Shown one piece after another: positions 15,465 through 25,399 of a DNA stretch of 64,000 nt; positions within the stretch are counted from its first letter, which is position 1, and each line of letters begins with the position of its first letter. Location of the stretch: the NCBI RefSeq assembly GCF_014262665.1, contig NZ_CP046883.1, forward strand, positions 620,001 through 684,000, in the 5' to 3' direction. Source of the DNA: Corynebacterium anserum. GTDB taxonomy: Bacteria; Actinomycetota; Actinomycetes; Mycobacteriales; Mycobacteriaceae. Both the position numbers and the translations under genes were made by a program. The notes below the pieces were generated by a model. It was not told the origin of the DNA, made no database searches, and worked only from the letters and a program-made list of their open reading frames with translations.

Positions 15465-15690
15465 CCGAGGCGATGGAAAAGCCCATTACCGCGCGGAAAT
15501 AGCCTTTCCAGGTTTGGTCTGCATCAGGGTTGATCTTGAGGAATCGATAGCACAGGCGCTCAGCACGGGTGTGATGGGCGGAAGAATAAACCCGAGCCAT
15601 CCAGTCTCCCAGCGGGACGTAGGCGACAGCGAGCAGAATGATGAGCAGGGCAATCTGCCCTAGAGCTGCGGGAAGTGGTGAAAGATGCAC
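15421..15690 (-). pseudogene. kdpA: kdpA fragment (N-terminal ~90 codons of potassium-transporting ATPase subunit A)
   Basis: Minus-strand frame from GTG 15690 behind GGAGAGG. Residues 1-90 read as the KdpA N-terminus: first membrane helix LGQIALLIILLAVAYVPLGDWMARVY, a loop with ERLCYRFLKINPDADQTWKGY, and second helix AVMGFSIASVIVLYLLQRLQ, ending at QAVLP. After that the frame runs into antisense phage sequence (SWGNAQTAG). All selectivity-filter repeats are missing, so no potassium channel can form. Together with kdpF it shows that a kdpFABC operon once stood here. Confidence 0.85.
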
Positions 15691-15692
15691 GA

Positions 15693-15785
15693 CTAAAACC
15701 TCTCCGGATCAATCAGTGCTACCAACAGGTAAGCGATGAGACCCAAAGCCAGAAGAAGAAGTGCGACGGCAAGTAGGACAGACAT
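15693..15785 (-). CDS. kdpF: KdpF small membrane peptide
   Basis: A 30-residue peptide starting with ATG 15785 behind TAGGAGG. The sequence is one hydrophobic helix (SVLLAVALLLLALGLIAYLLVAL) ending in IDPERF, the hallmark of KdpF, the accessory subunit that stabilises the KdpABC pump. It ends 2 bp before the kdpA fragment. With kdpA truncated and kdpB/kdpC gone it is probably a relic, although its own reading frame is intact. Confidence 0.85.
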   Translation of the reverse strand: MSVLLAVALLLLALGLIAYLLVALIDPERF

Positions 15786-16133
15786 CCTTGACCTCCTAAT
15801 TCTTCAAAGCACATCCGAATGGAAAATCGTCATCCGCATTCGGCTTGCCAGGGATATTAAGACTGTCGTGGAGGGCTAGAGAGCCACATTTACGCGTTCT
15901 TTACACCAGAAGAGCGAATCTTAGCGCAGTCTTCACTTCCTGCAGAGAAGGAAGAAAATAGGTGGAAAAATAGGTAGGGGAGAAACCGTGTGGGGTGCAG
16001 TAAGGCAACCGAGCGTTGGCGAACCGTGCGCTGTTAGCGAACACGCCCCCCTTAACCGCACACGTGATCGTCGCACATGACTAGGCTGGGGCAAGACAAA
16101 ATAACGAGTTCATCGAATTCCACGAGGAGCACA
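15786..16133. other. Divergent promoter region kdpF / clpP1
   Basis: About 350 bp with no gene. The right part carries the ClgR-like site (16029-16039). The left part would hold the old kdp promoter. Confidence 0.5.
16029..16039. promoter_or_regulatory. ClgR-like binding site upstream of clpP1P2
   Basis: CGCTGTTAGCG, read on the minus strand as TTCGCTAACAGCG, fits the corynebacterial ClgR core CGC-Y-N-A-N-R-GCG. It lies about 95 bp before clpP1, a known ClgR target in C. glutamicum. Confidence 0.6.
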
Positions 16134-16730
16134 ATGAGTACTCAGTCCCAACCGCTGGTGGCCAGCGGCACGGAGAAACCGAGCACCACGGACCTGGTAT
16201 ATGATCGCCTCCTGCGCGAGCGCATCATCTTCCTCGGCAGCCAGGTTGATGACGAGATCGCTAACAAACTGTGCGCCCAGATCCTTCTGCTATCGGCAGA
16301 GGATCCAAGCAAGGATATTCACCTGTACATCAACTCCCCAGGTGGTTCCGTCACTGCGGGCATGGCGATCTTCGATACGATGCAGTATTCTCCCTGCGAC
16401 ATTGCAACTTATGGCATGGGACTGGCCGCTTCCATGGGACAATTCCTGCTTTCCGCCGGTACCAAAGGCAAGCGTTATGCTCTCCCACACGCCCGCATCA
16501 TGATGCACCAACCGTCTGCTGGAGTAGGCGGCACCGCGGCGGACATTGCTATTCAGGCTGAGCAGTTCGCACACACCAAGCGCGAAATGGCTGAGCTCAT
16601 TGCGGAATTTACTGGTCAAACCGTCGAGCAGATCACTAAGGATTCTGACCGTGACCGCTGGTTCACTGCTGAACAAGCGAAAGACTACGGCTTTGTCGAC
16701 CACGTCATCACTAATGCGAAGGAGCAGTAA
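16134..16730 (+). CDS. clpP1: ATP-dependent Clp protease proteolytic subunit 1
   Basis: Serine peptidase subunit of the heteromeric ClpP1P2 tetradecamer. The catalytic Ser is in GLAASMGQF, the His in [11 protein letters not shown] and the Asp in the DSDRDRW segment. It is 198 residues from the ATG at 16134, which has GAGGAG 5-7 nt upstream; the frame opens at 16077 but that extension has no homology. It is followed after 2 bp by clpP2, forming the obligate two-gene operon of actinobacteria. It works with ClpX (encoded 1 kb downstream) and ClpC. The upstream ClgR-like site suggests stress-linked control. Confidence 0.96.
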   Translation: MSTQSQPLVASGTEKPSTTDLVYDRLLRERIIFLGSQVDDEIANKLCAQILLLSAEDPSKDIHLYINSPGGSVTAGMAIFDTMQYSPCDIATYGMGLAASMGQFLLSAGTKGKRYALPHARIMMHQPSAGVGGTAADIAIQAEQFAHTKREMAELIAEFTGQTVEQITKDSDRDRWFTAEQAKDYGFVDHVITNAKEQ

Positions 16731-16732
16731 GA

Positions 16733-17350
16733 ATGCAGATGCCAGAAATGCGTTACATCCTTCCATCCTTTGTGGAGCACTCCTCCTACGGGGCGAAGGA
16801 ATCCAACCCATATAACAAGCTTTTCGAAGAGCGCATTATCTTCCTGGGCACCCAGGTTGATGACGCATCTGCGAACGACATCATGGCTCAGTTGTTGGTG
16901 CTGGAAGGTTTAGATCCAGACCGAGACATCACCATGTACATCAATTCCCCGGGCGGTTCATTTACCTCTTTGATGGCGATTTATGACACCATGCAGTACG
17001 TCCGTCCGGACGTTCAGACAGTCTGCCTGGGACAAGCTGCCTCTGCAGCTGCTGTTCTTTTGGCCGCAGGTACCCCCGGCAAGCGCGCTGCATTGCCTAA
17101 TGCCCGCGTGCTCATTCACCAGCCAGCCACAGGAGGCGTGCAAGGACAGGTTTCTGACCTGGAAATCCAGGCTAAAGAGATTGAGCGTATGCGCACCCTC
17201 ATGGAGACTACCCTGGCGCGCCATACGGGTAAGTCCGAGGAGCAAATTCGCATTGATACTGATCGCGATAAGATTCTCACCGCCGAGCAAGCGAAAGAGT
17301 ATGGCATCATCGATCAGGTATTCGAGTACCGCAAGCTGTCTGCCCAGTAG
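16733..17350 (+). CDS. clpP2: ATP-dependent Clp protease proteolytic subunit 2
   Basis: Second ClpP subunit, 205 residues. The catalytic Ser lies in [14 protein letters not shown], the His in [13 protein letters not shown] and the Asp in RIDTDRDKI. The N-terminus [36 protein letters not shown] is typical of actinobacterial ClpP2. It starts 2 bp after the clpP1 stop; an internal ATG two codons in (16739) is also possible. The mixed ring of ClpP1 and ClpP2 is essential in mycobacteria and is the likely functional form here. Confidence 0.96.
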   Translation: MQMPEMRYILPSFVEHSSYGAKESNPYNKLFEERIIFLGTQVDDASANDIMAQLLVLEGLDPDRDITMYINSPGGSFTSLMAIYDTMQYVRPDVQTVCLGQAASAAAVLLAAGTPGKRAALPNARVLIHQPATGGVQGQVSDLEIQAKEIERMRTLMETTLARHTGKSEEQIRIDTDRDKILTAEQAKEYGIIDQVFEYRKLSAQ

Positions 17351-17485
17351 GGGATTGCATGTGTAGCCGAGGTGTGTGACCTTTGGCTCCCAGGCCTAAT
17401 ACGGCCATTATCGTGCAACCGGCAGGCCTCACCGTGCAACGCAGGCTCGGTGTATGCGGGATAGCAAGACCCCGGAGCTTTGTAA

Positions 17486-17532
17486 GTGAGCCCCAGTGTC
17501 CGACACGGCACTGGGGCTCACTGTATTTTGTC
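17486..17532 (+). terminator. Terminator of clpP1P2
   Basis: A perfect 13-bp stem (17486-17498 with 17509-17521), a 10-nt loop and TGTATTTTGT downstream. Confidence 0.88.
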
Positions 17533-17738
17533 TCGTCAGAGAGTAACCTGTGTAGAACTGATCGCGCCTTCGCCCCGGAGTGAGATGAAATTGCCGTGTC
17601 AGTGAAGAGTGTTCGTGGATAAGGGCGCTCTCAGGCGCCGTGTCTCACGGGTGCTGCTAGTGCGAACAGGTTATTCTGAGCCTGAGATGACTTGGGTGCG
17701 TCACCCGCCTATGCGAGAGAAAGAAGAGCGAGTCTCGA
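17533..17738. other. clpX leader/promoter region
   Basis: About 200 bp without a gene between the clpP terminator and clpX. TATTCT near 17673 is a possible -10 box. Nothing else is recognised. Confidence 0.35.
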
Positions 17739-19013
17739 ATGCAAGAAAGTGCTGAACTGCTGAAGTGCTCCTTCTGCGGAAAGAGTCAAAAGCAGGTCCG
17801 GAAACTCATTGCTGGTGCAGGTGTATATATCTGTGACGAATGTATTGAGTTGTGCAACGAGATTATCGAAGAGGAGATGCTCACCGCAGCTCCCGCTGAG
17901 ACCGCTGACTCTCTGCCCAAGCCCTCTGCTATCGCGGCATTTCTCGATAAATATGTCATTGGCCAGGACGAGGCGAAACGCACATTAGCCGTCGCCGTAT
18001 ATAACCATTACAAGCGCATCAGGGTCGAGGAATCTAATGCGTCTGCGCGTCGCTCTGACGATGAAGTAGAGCTAGCAAAATCCAACATTCTCATGCTTGG
18101 ACCCACGGGTTCCGGCAAAACCTACCTAGCTCAATCGCTGGCACGCATGCTCGATGTTCCATTTGCCATTGCCGATGCCACTAGCCTTACCGAAGCTGGG
18201 TATGTGGGTGAAGATGTAGAGAACATCTTGCTGAAGTTGCTGCAGGCTGCCGACTTCGATGTGGCGAAAGCGCAGCGCGGCATCATTTACGTCGACGAAG
18301 TGGACAAGATTTCCCGAAAGTCTGAAAACCCCTCTATCACTCGTGACGTGTCCGGCGAGGGCGTACAACAGGCGTTGCTAAAGATCCTCGAAGGTACGGT
18401 GGCGTCTGTGCCTCCACAGGGTGGGCGTAAGCACCCGAATCAAGAGTTCATCCAGTTTGATACGAAGAATGTGCTCTTTATTGTGGCCGGTGCGTTTGCA
18501 GGACTTGAAAAGGTCATTGCGGAACGCCGAGGCAAAAAAGGACTGGGCTTTGGAGCGGAGATCTCGTCAAAAACTGAAGAAGACGTCAATCCATTCGAAT
18601 TCGTGGAGCCCGAAGACCTGGTGAAGTTCGGTCTCATTCCTGAGCTCATCGGCCGACTACCTGTGGTGACCCACGTCGGGCATCTGGATGAGGATGCGTT
18701 GGTGCGTGTTCTTACGGAGCCTAAGAATTCCCTTGTTCGTCAATACGAGCGCCTTTTTGAGATGGATGGCGTGCGTTTGTCGTTCGAAGAAGACGCACTT
18801 CGGGAGATTGCCCGCCAAGCATTGGCGCGTGAGACCGGAGCCCGCGGATTGCGCTCCATCATGGAGAGCATATTGTTGCCGGTAATGTTCACGATTCCTG
18901 AGGATGAAGAAACCGGTGAAGTTGTAATCACTTCTGATTGCGCTGCCGGAAAGACTGAACCGACGCTACTGTCCCACGAAGAGGTAGCTAGTAACGACAA
19001 ACGCTCAGCGTAA
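17739..19013 (+). CDS. clpX: ATP-dependent Clp protease ATP-binding subunit ClpX
   Basis: AAA+ unfoldase that feeds substrates to ClpP1P2. The N-terminal zinc domain has [15 protein letters not shown] and [10 protein letters not shown] (four Cys, residues about 9-37). Walker A GPTGSGKT is near residue 121, Walker [11 protein letters not shown] near 186, and the sensor region [11 protein letters not shown] follows. The 424-residue length is standard. It is separated from clpP by its own leader and a terminator, so it is transcribed independently, as in other corynebacteria. Confidence 0.97.
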   Translation: MQESAELLKCSFCGKSQKQVRKLIAGAGVYICDECIELCNEIIEEEMLTAAPAETADSLPKPSAIAAFLDKYVIGQDEAKRTLAVAVYNHYKRIRVEESNASARRSDDEVELAKSNILMLGPTGSGKTYLAQSLARMLDVPFAIADATSLTEAGYVGEDVENILLKLLQAADFDVAKAQRGIIYVDEVDKISRKSENPSITRDVSGEGVQQALLKILEGTVASVPPQGGRKHPNQEFIQFDTKNVLFIVAGAFAGLEKVIAERRGKKGLGFGAEISSKTEEDVNPFEFVEPEDLVKFGLIPELIGRLPVVTHVGHLDEDALVRVLTEPKNSLVRQYERLFEMDGVRLSFEEDALREIARQALARETGARGLRSIMESILLPVMFTIPEDEETGEVVITSDCAAGKTEPTLLSHEEVASNDKRSA

Positions 19014-19082
19014 TGTCGAGCCAAGTGGCCAGCGGCGACAATGGGAGAAGCGGCCAGCGGCAACCAGAGCGGAGATAGTCTG

Positions 19083-20027
19083 CTAATCCTTCCCGTAGAG
19101 TTCCTCTTCCCTCGGAGCGTGCTCTGAGCGTGCGGGGGTGGGGGCAGTGGCGTCGTGAGAAGAAACGGGAAAAGAACCGGGGGTCACGCTGGGGGATGTA
19201 GAGACACCGTTCAACGGCCCAGTGGCGTCGTTGAGCTCAGCATATTCCCGAGAGTATAAATGCGCCGCAACCGAGGATCCCATCCCAGGTGATTGGGAGG
19301 AATGAGTATAGCTGCTTCCTTGTGAGGTAGGCATAGTGGAGGTCAGGAAGGCCACAACATTATCGACAATTAATTTCTCCAGCCCTTCTGCATTGGCTGG
19401 ATCACTAACGTTCATTCCGTATAGAGCATGGAAGGTGGATCCGGAGGCGACGGGAAAAGCGCATAGCGACAGGATGACAACGTACAGATCCTCAGCCGAT
19501 ATTCCCTCCCGGAAGGCGCCGACATCGTAGCCTCGCATCAATAGGCGGTCGAGCTGGAGAACCACAGGGGAATCTTCCATCACGCCTACACGCCGCGGCA
19601 AGTCCAAGGTGTTGAAGAGATTCTCCGCAATGAGCAAGCGCAAGCAATCGGGATGCGCCTGAAAACGGCGAAACGTGGCGCTCACAAAATTCCGGACGGC
19701 ATCAGCGGGAATGAGATCCGCCAAGCCATCGAGTTCCGGCGCATCCGCCGGAGGCCAGATCTGAGCCATCGCGAAGCGCAGACCCTCCTCGTATAGCCGC
19801 TGCGGATGGCGTAAAAATGGGCAAGAAGGAGACACTCCCACGGCGTTCCCAATCTCATGAAGAGATTGGGAGCTAATGGCTGTGCCGGAGCGAGCCAAAA
19901 TAGGCAGACTATGGCGCATGACGGACACATAGTCTGCCTTTTTTAAGCCCGTGCCCTTCCATGAGCTCGCAGGCAGGACATAGTCATCGGGGGACTGCAA
20001 AGGCTTCCAAGACGTCACGTTCTTCAT
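19083..20027 (-). CDS. TetR-like transcriptional regulator
   Basis: A protein of 314 residues if started at ATG 20027 (324 from GTG 20057; neither has a clear ribosome site). The N-terminal part, with RHSLPILARSGTAISSQSLHEIGNAVGVSPSCPFLRHPQRLYEEGLR, has the spacing of a TetR HTH: helix 1, SxxxIGxAVGVS recognition helix, then an arginine-rich helix. A helical ligand domain with PDCLRLLIAENLFN follows. Unusually, about 90 residues of low-complexity Ser/Thr/Pro sequence form the C-terminus. It is convergent with clpX and divergent from mdh (123-bp spacer). The HTH is degenerate, so DNA binding is likely but not certain. Confidence 0.6.
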   Translation of the reverse strand: MKNVTSWKPLQSPDDYVLPASSWKGTGLKKADYVSVMRHSLPILARSGTAISSQSLHEIGNAVGVSPSCPFLRHPQRLYEEGLRFAMAQIWPPADAPELDGLADLIPADAVRNFVSATFRRFQAHPDCLRLLIAENLFNTLDLPRRVGVMEDSPVVLQLDRLLMRGYDVGAFREGISAEDLYVVILSLCAFPVASGSTFHALYGMNVSDPANAEGLEKLIVDNVVAFLTSTMPTSQGSSYTHSSQSPGMGSSVAAHLYSREYAELNDATGPLNGVSTSPSVTPGSFPVSSHDATAPTPARSEHAPREEELYGKD

Positions 20028-20156
20028 GCTAGTGCAGCAGTCAGCGCAGGTACCCACTGCACGCCGATCTGTTCTTTGCAGTAGGTTGGAGAGAGACGAA
20101 AAGAAAAGCTTCGTTTATAAACCCATGCCATAAGCAAACCCATGCTCTACGCATAG

Positions 20157-21197
<1,041 letters not shown>

Positions 21198-21321
21198 GGG
21201 CTGAGACACGGTGCGAGCCTGCCTGTATGGTTAGCTGCCGTGTGCCCTCAGACCGGTACTTTTGAATTCAAATATTCCCGTTTGCCCTCCATAGGGCGCG
21301 CGGGTGTGTTTGTATGAGGCC

Positions 21322-22425
21322 ATGACAGAGCACAACACAGCACCTAATTCTGCACCTACGTCCGTCGACCCTGTCCAGCCACCCGCTTTCACGCGGATTG
21401 CTGCTGCAGGCGCTGGAGTTTTATCTTCTTTGCCTACTGGGTTACTGCGCTTGTTGGGGAGCCACACGAACAGGGACGGCGACAAGTTGGATGCGGATGT
21501 TCGCGCCACACTCATGGCTCTCAAGATTGTGTCCAGTGATGATCTGACTGATCTGCCTATAGCCGATGGACGTGTCATGCTTGACGAGGAAGCCTACATG
21601 GCTTGCCCGAAGAGCAGCGTGTATCAGGTTGGAAGTGTCACTGAGCATGAGGTTGCCGGGGTGCGGGTACGGCATTACCGCCCGAAGGGTGCGGAATCCG
21701 TTGAGGTGGATCTGCCGACTGTGGTGTACTTCCATGGCGGCGGTTGGGTGCTGGGCTCCCTCGATTCCCATGATTCGACGTGCCGTTGGCTGTGTGCTCG
21801 CGGTGATGTGGCCGTTTTAAGTGTGGATTACCGTTTGGCTCCGGAGCACGCGTTTCCTGCGGGCTTGGATGATGCCACCGCGGTTACTGTCGCTGTTCTT
21901 AACGGGGAGGTCGCAGGTACTGACCCAGCTCGCGTGGTGACTGCTGGAGATTCCGCAGGTGGCAACCTCACTGCTGCGGTAAACCTGCGTTTGCGCGATG
22001 AGGGCAAGCCCCTTCCATGCCTGCAGATGCTTTTTGTGCCCGTCACTGACCTGAGAACTTTCGAAACCGGTAGTTACCAAGAGTTCGCCAAGGGGCCGTA
22101 TCTCACGGCTAAGCATATGGAGTGGTACCGCGAGCGCTATGTGCCTAACGAGGACGATAGGCACAGTTCTTATGCTTCTCCGTTAGCTGCAACAGATCTT
22201 TCTGGGCTGCCGCCTGCGTACGTTGCGGTGGCGGGCTTTGACGTACTGCGTGACGAAGGCGAGGCCTATGCGCACCGTTTGTCTGAGGCGGGTGTGGATG
22301 TGACTCTTCGACGCCACGGAGGCCTGACTCACCCCTTCGTGAACTCCACGGGCACGTGGAAGAACGCCCGGACAGCCATGGATGAGGCTGTGGGAGCGTT
22401 GCGTTTGGCTTTGAGAATCAGCTAA
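21322..22425 (+). CDS. Alpha/beta hydrolase of the hormone-sensitive-lipase (HSL) family
   Basis: An esterase/lipase of 367 residues from ATG 21322 (GTG 21304 is also possible). The oxyanion-hole motif YFHGGGWVLGS is near residue 138, the nucleophile elbow TAGDSAGGNL near 210, the acid residue in GFDVLRDEGEAY and the catalytic His in GGLTHPF. This is the mycobacterial LipN/LipH-like class acting on short-chain acyl esters in the cytoplasm. It follows mdh after 124 bp and is probably a separate unit. The first 80 residues are helical (cap) and poorly conserved. Natural substrate unknown. Confidence 0.88.
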   Translation: MTEHNTAPNSAPTSVDPVQPPAFTRIAAAGAGVLSSLPTGLLRLLGSHTNRDGDKLDADVRATLMALKIVSSDDLTDLPIADGRVMLDEEAYMACPKSSVYQVGSVTEHEVAGVRVRHYRPKGAESVEVDLPTVVYFHGGGWVLGSLDSHDSTCRWLCARGDVAVLSVDYRLAPEHAFPAGLDDATAVTVAVLNGEVAGTDPARVVTAGDSAGGNLTAAVNLRLRDEGKPLPCLQMLFVPVTDLRTFETGSYQEFAKGPYLTAKHMEWYRERYVPNEDDRHSSYASPLAATDLSGLPPAYVAVAGFDVLRDEGEAYAHRLSEAGVDVTLRRHGGLTHPFVNSTGTWKNARTAMDEAVGALRLALRIS

Positions 22426-22502
22426 TCACCTGGCTCCAGCATGTCTTTAAGGCAGGGGTGGGTTTTCCCGCGAGTACTGGTTTCCCTGTCTTGGAGGTCT
22501 AT

Positions 22503-22508
22503 TAGACT
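22503..22508 (+). promoter_or_regulatory. -10 box for leaderless valS
   Basis: TAGACT ends 8 nt before the GTG start of valS. No ribosome site is found at the usual distance. Confidence 0.5.
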
Positions 22509-22516
22509 AGACACTC

Positions 22517-25312
22517 GTGAGTGAAACCAGTGCTAATTCCAAGTCCTCAGCTGCCGGTACATCCATCGGCACTGACCGTTCTTCCAGACTACCTGCGGCG
22601 TGGAATCCCGCTGACGTAGAACTTGATCTGTACGAAGGCTGGGTTAATTCTGGCTATTTCAAAGCGGATGCTTCCAGCTCCAAGCCTCCGTTTTCCATCG
22701 TGCTGCCTCCACCGAACGTGACGGGTCAGTTACATATGGGACACGCTTTAGACCACACGTTGATGGATCACATGGCTCGCCGTAAGCGGATGCAGGGCTA
22801 TGAGGTGCTGTGGTTACCGGGCTTTGACCACGCGGGTATCGCTACCCAAACCAAGGTTGAGGCCATGCTCAAGGACACTGAGGGTAAAGACCGCTTTGAC
22901 TATGGTCGCGAAGAGTTTGTTGATCGCGTATGGGAGTGGAAAGAGAAATACGGTGGAGTTATCCAATCCCAAATGCGCGCTATTGGCGATTCTGTGGACT
23001 GGTCACGTGAGCGTTTCACGCTGGATGAAGGTCTCTCCCGAGCTGTGCAGACCATCTTTAAAGCCCTGTATGACAAGGGCTTAATCTATCGTTCCAACCG
23101 TATGGTGAATTGGTCGCCAGTGTTGCAGACCGCCATTTCTGATATCGAGGTTGTTTACTCCGATGATGAAGGTGAGCTGGTATCCATCCGATATGGCTCG
23201 CTGAAGGATGATGAACCTCACGTGATTGTGGCGACCACCCGTGTAGAGACGATGTTGGGTGATGTGGCAGTAGCGGTGCACCCTGAAGACGAACGCTACG
23301 CTGACCTCGTTGGCACTTCGTTGCCTCACCCATTCTTGCCGGATCGCCAGATGATCGTCGTTGCTGATGATTATGTTGATCCAGAGTTTGGCACGGGTGC
23401 TGTCAAGATCACTCCTGCACACGATCCAAACGACTTTGCGCTGGGACAGCGTCACGATTTACCGATGCCGGTGATCATGGATGAAACCGGTCATATAGCG
23501 GGCACTGGAACTGAGTTCGATGGCATGGATCGTTACGAGGCACGTGAGAAGATCCGCCTAGCGCTGGAAAAACAGGGGCGTATTGCAGGTCGTAAGTTTC
23601 CTTACGTCCACTCCGTAGGCCATTCCGAACGCTCTGGCGAGGCGCTCGAGCCACGTCTGTCGCTGCAGTGGTACGTAAAGGTCGGAGAATTGGCAAAGAT
23701 GGCCGGAGATGCAGTGCGCGAAGGCGATACCGTTATTCACCCGTCGTCGCAAGAACCGCGGTGGTTTGACTGGGTTGATGATATGCATGACTGGTGTATT
23801 TCCCGCCAACTGTGGTGGGGTCACCGCATCCCAATCTGGTATGGCCCCGAGGGGGAAGTGGTGTGCTGTGGCCCAGACGATGAACCACCAACAGGGCCCG
23901 GTTGGCACCAGGACGACGATGTCCTAGATACATGGTTTAGTTCTGCCTTGTGGCCATTTTCCACCATGGGATGGCCAGCAAACACTGAAGAACTATCCAA
24001 GTTCTACCCAACGTCTGTGCTGGTCACTGGATATGACATTCTCTTCTTCTGGGTTGCGCGCATGATGATGTTCGCCACTTTCGCAGACACCCTAGAGGAT
24101 TCTCCGCTAAAGGGTGGGGAACTGGGTGTTCCTGCTTCTGAACGTGCTAGCCGCCCACAGATTCCGTTCCGTGAAGTTTTCCTCCATGGCTTGGTGCGCG
24201 ATGAACGTGGCCGCAAGATGTCCAAGTCTCTGGGGAACGGTATTGACCCGATGGACTGGGTTCGCGACTATGGCGCCGATGCGCTGCGTTTCACCTTGGT
24301 TCGCGGTGCTAACCCGGGCAGCGATTTGCCAGTGGGTGAAGATTCTGCGCAGTCCTCCCGTAACTTCGCTACCAAGCTGTACAATGCGACGAAGTTTGCG
24401 CTGATGAATGGGGCACAGGTGGGTGAGTTGCCGGCGCGAGAAGATCTGACTGATGCTGACCGTTGGATTTTGGACCGTTTGGAAGCTGTGCGTGCTCATG
24501 TGGACATGGCTCTCGATAAGCACGAATTCTCCTGGGCGAATGAAGCACTCTACAAATTTGCGTGGGGTGAGTTCTGTGATTGGTACCTGGAAATTGCCAA
24601 GGTGCAGATTCCACGGGATTGGGATGCTGCGACGCAAGAAGATATCGACCGGGGCATCCGCACTCAACTGGTGTTGGGTCGCGTCTTGGATTCTGTGCTG
24701 CGCATGCTCCATCCAGCTATGCCCTATGTGACGGAAGTGTTGTGGAAAGCGCTCACGGATGGTGTGGAAGGTTACGAATCATCACTGATGATCAGCCAGT
24801 GGCCAGACGCACAGCTCACCAATGGTGGTGTGAAGCCGGATGCCGACGCGCTGCGTCGAATCGAAGATGTAGAGAAGTTGGTCACGGAACTGCGCCGGTT
24901 CCGTTCTGACCAAGGCGTGAAGCCAACCCAGAAGGTGCCTGCTGCCGTTGATTTTGCCGCAGCGGATCTGGTCGATCTGGAGGACGCAGTGCGTTCCATC
25001 GTGCGCATTGAACAACCGGATGCGGAATTTACCGCAACGGCCTCGATCGAGGTGCGTCTATCCCAAGCTACTGTCACGGTGGAGCTCGATACGTCTGGAA
25101 CCGTGGATGTTGCGGCGGAGCGCAAGCGTTTGGAGAAGGATTTGGCGATAGCCCAGAAGGAACTCGATAATGCTGCGAAGAAACTGAGCAACGAGAACTT
25201 CCTTTCCAAGGCGCCGGAGAAAGTCGTGGAAGGTATCCGGGAGCGTCAACGTGTCGCGCAGGAAGAATTCCAGCGGATCACCGCGCGCCTGGAAGAATTA
25301 CCGAAAGCATAG
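22517..25312 (+). CDS. valS: Valyl-tRNA synthetase
   Basis: Class I aminoacyl-tRNA synthetase charging tRNA-Val. [15 protein letters not shown] (HIGH motif near residue 72), the editing domain with [17 protein letters not shown], and [11 protein letters not shown] (KMSKS near residue 567) are all present. The C-terminal coiled coil ([25 protein letters not shown]) that clamps the tRNA is also present. Its 931 residues are in the normal range. Translation likely starts at the leaderless GTG 22517. No T-box was seen upstream. folC follows in the same direction, the usual actinobacterial pair. Confidence 0.97.
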   Translation: MSETSANSKSSAAGTSIGTDRSSRLPAAWNPADVELDLYEGWVNSGYFKADASSSKPPFSIVLPPPNVTGQLHMGHALDHTLMDHMARRKRMQGYEVLWLPGFDHAGIATQTKVEAMLKDTEGKDRFDYGREEFVDRVWEWKEKYGGVIQSQMRAIGDSVDWSRERFTLDEGLSRAVQTIFKALYDKGLIYRSNRMVNWSPVLQTAISDIEVVYSDDEGELVSIRYGSLKDDEPHVIVATTRVETMLGDVAVAVHPEDERYADLVGTSLPHPFLPDRQMIVVADDYVDPEFGTGAVKITPAHDPNDFALGQRHDLPMPVIMDETGHIAGTGTEFDGMDRYEAREKIRLALEKQGRIAGRKFPYVHSVGHSERSGEALEPRLSLQWYVKVGELAKMAGDAVREGDTVIHPSSQEPRWFDWVDDMHDWCISRQLWWGHRIPIWYGPEGEVVCCGPDDEPPTGPGWHQDDDVLDTWFSSALWPFSTMGWPANTEELSKFYPTSVLVTGYDILFFWVARMMMFATFADTLEDSPLKGGELGVPASERASRPQIPFREVFLHGLVRDERGRKMSKSLGNGIDPMDWVRDYGADALRFTLVRGANPGSDLPVGEDSAQSSRNFATKLYNATKFALMNGAQVGELPAREDLTDADRWILDRLEAVRAHVDMALDKHEFSWANEALYKFAWGEFCDWYLEIAKVQIPRDWDAATQEDIDRGIRTQLVLGRVLDSVLRMLHPAMPYVTEVLWKALTDGVEGYESSLMISQWPDAQLTNGGVKPDADALRRIEDVEKLVTELRRFRSDQGVKPTQKVPAAVDFAAADLVDLEDAVRSIVRIEQPDAEFTATASIEVRLSQATVTVELDTSGTVDVAAERKRLEKDLAIAQKELDNAAKKLSNENFLSKAPEKVVEGIRERQRVAQEEFQRITARLEELPKA

Positions 25313-25399
25313 ACCCTGAGCTTTGATAGGTACTCACGCCCCGCGCCGCCATTAGGCTGAGCGCGGGGTTATCCTGTTCAACGACATCAACTTCAAAAG

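Noticed and set aside
22440-22516. T-box leader before valS
   Set aside because: Only 91 bp separate valS from the previous gene, there is no T-box sequence, and a -10 hexamer sits 8 nt before the start codon.
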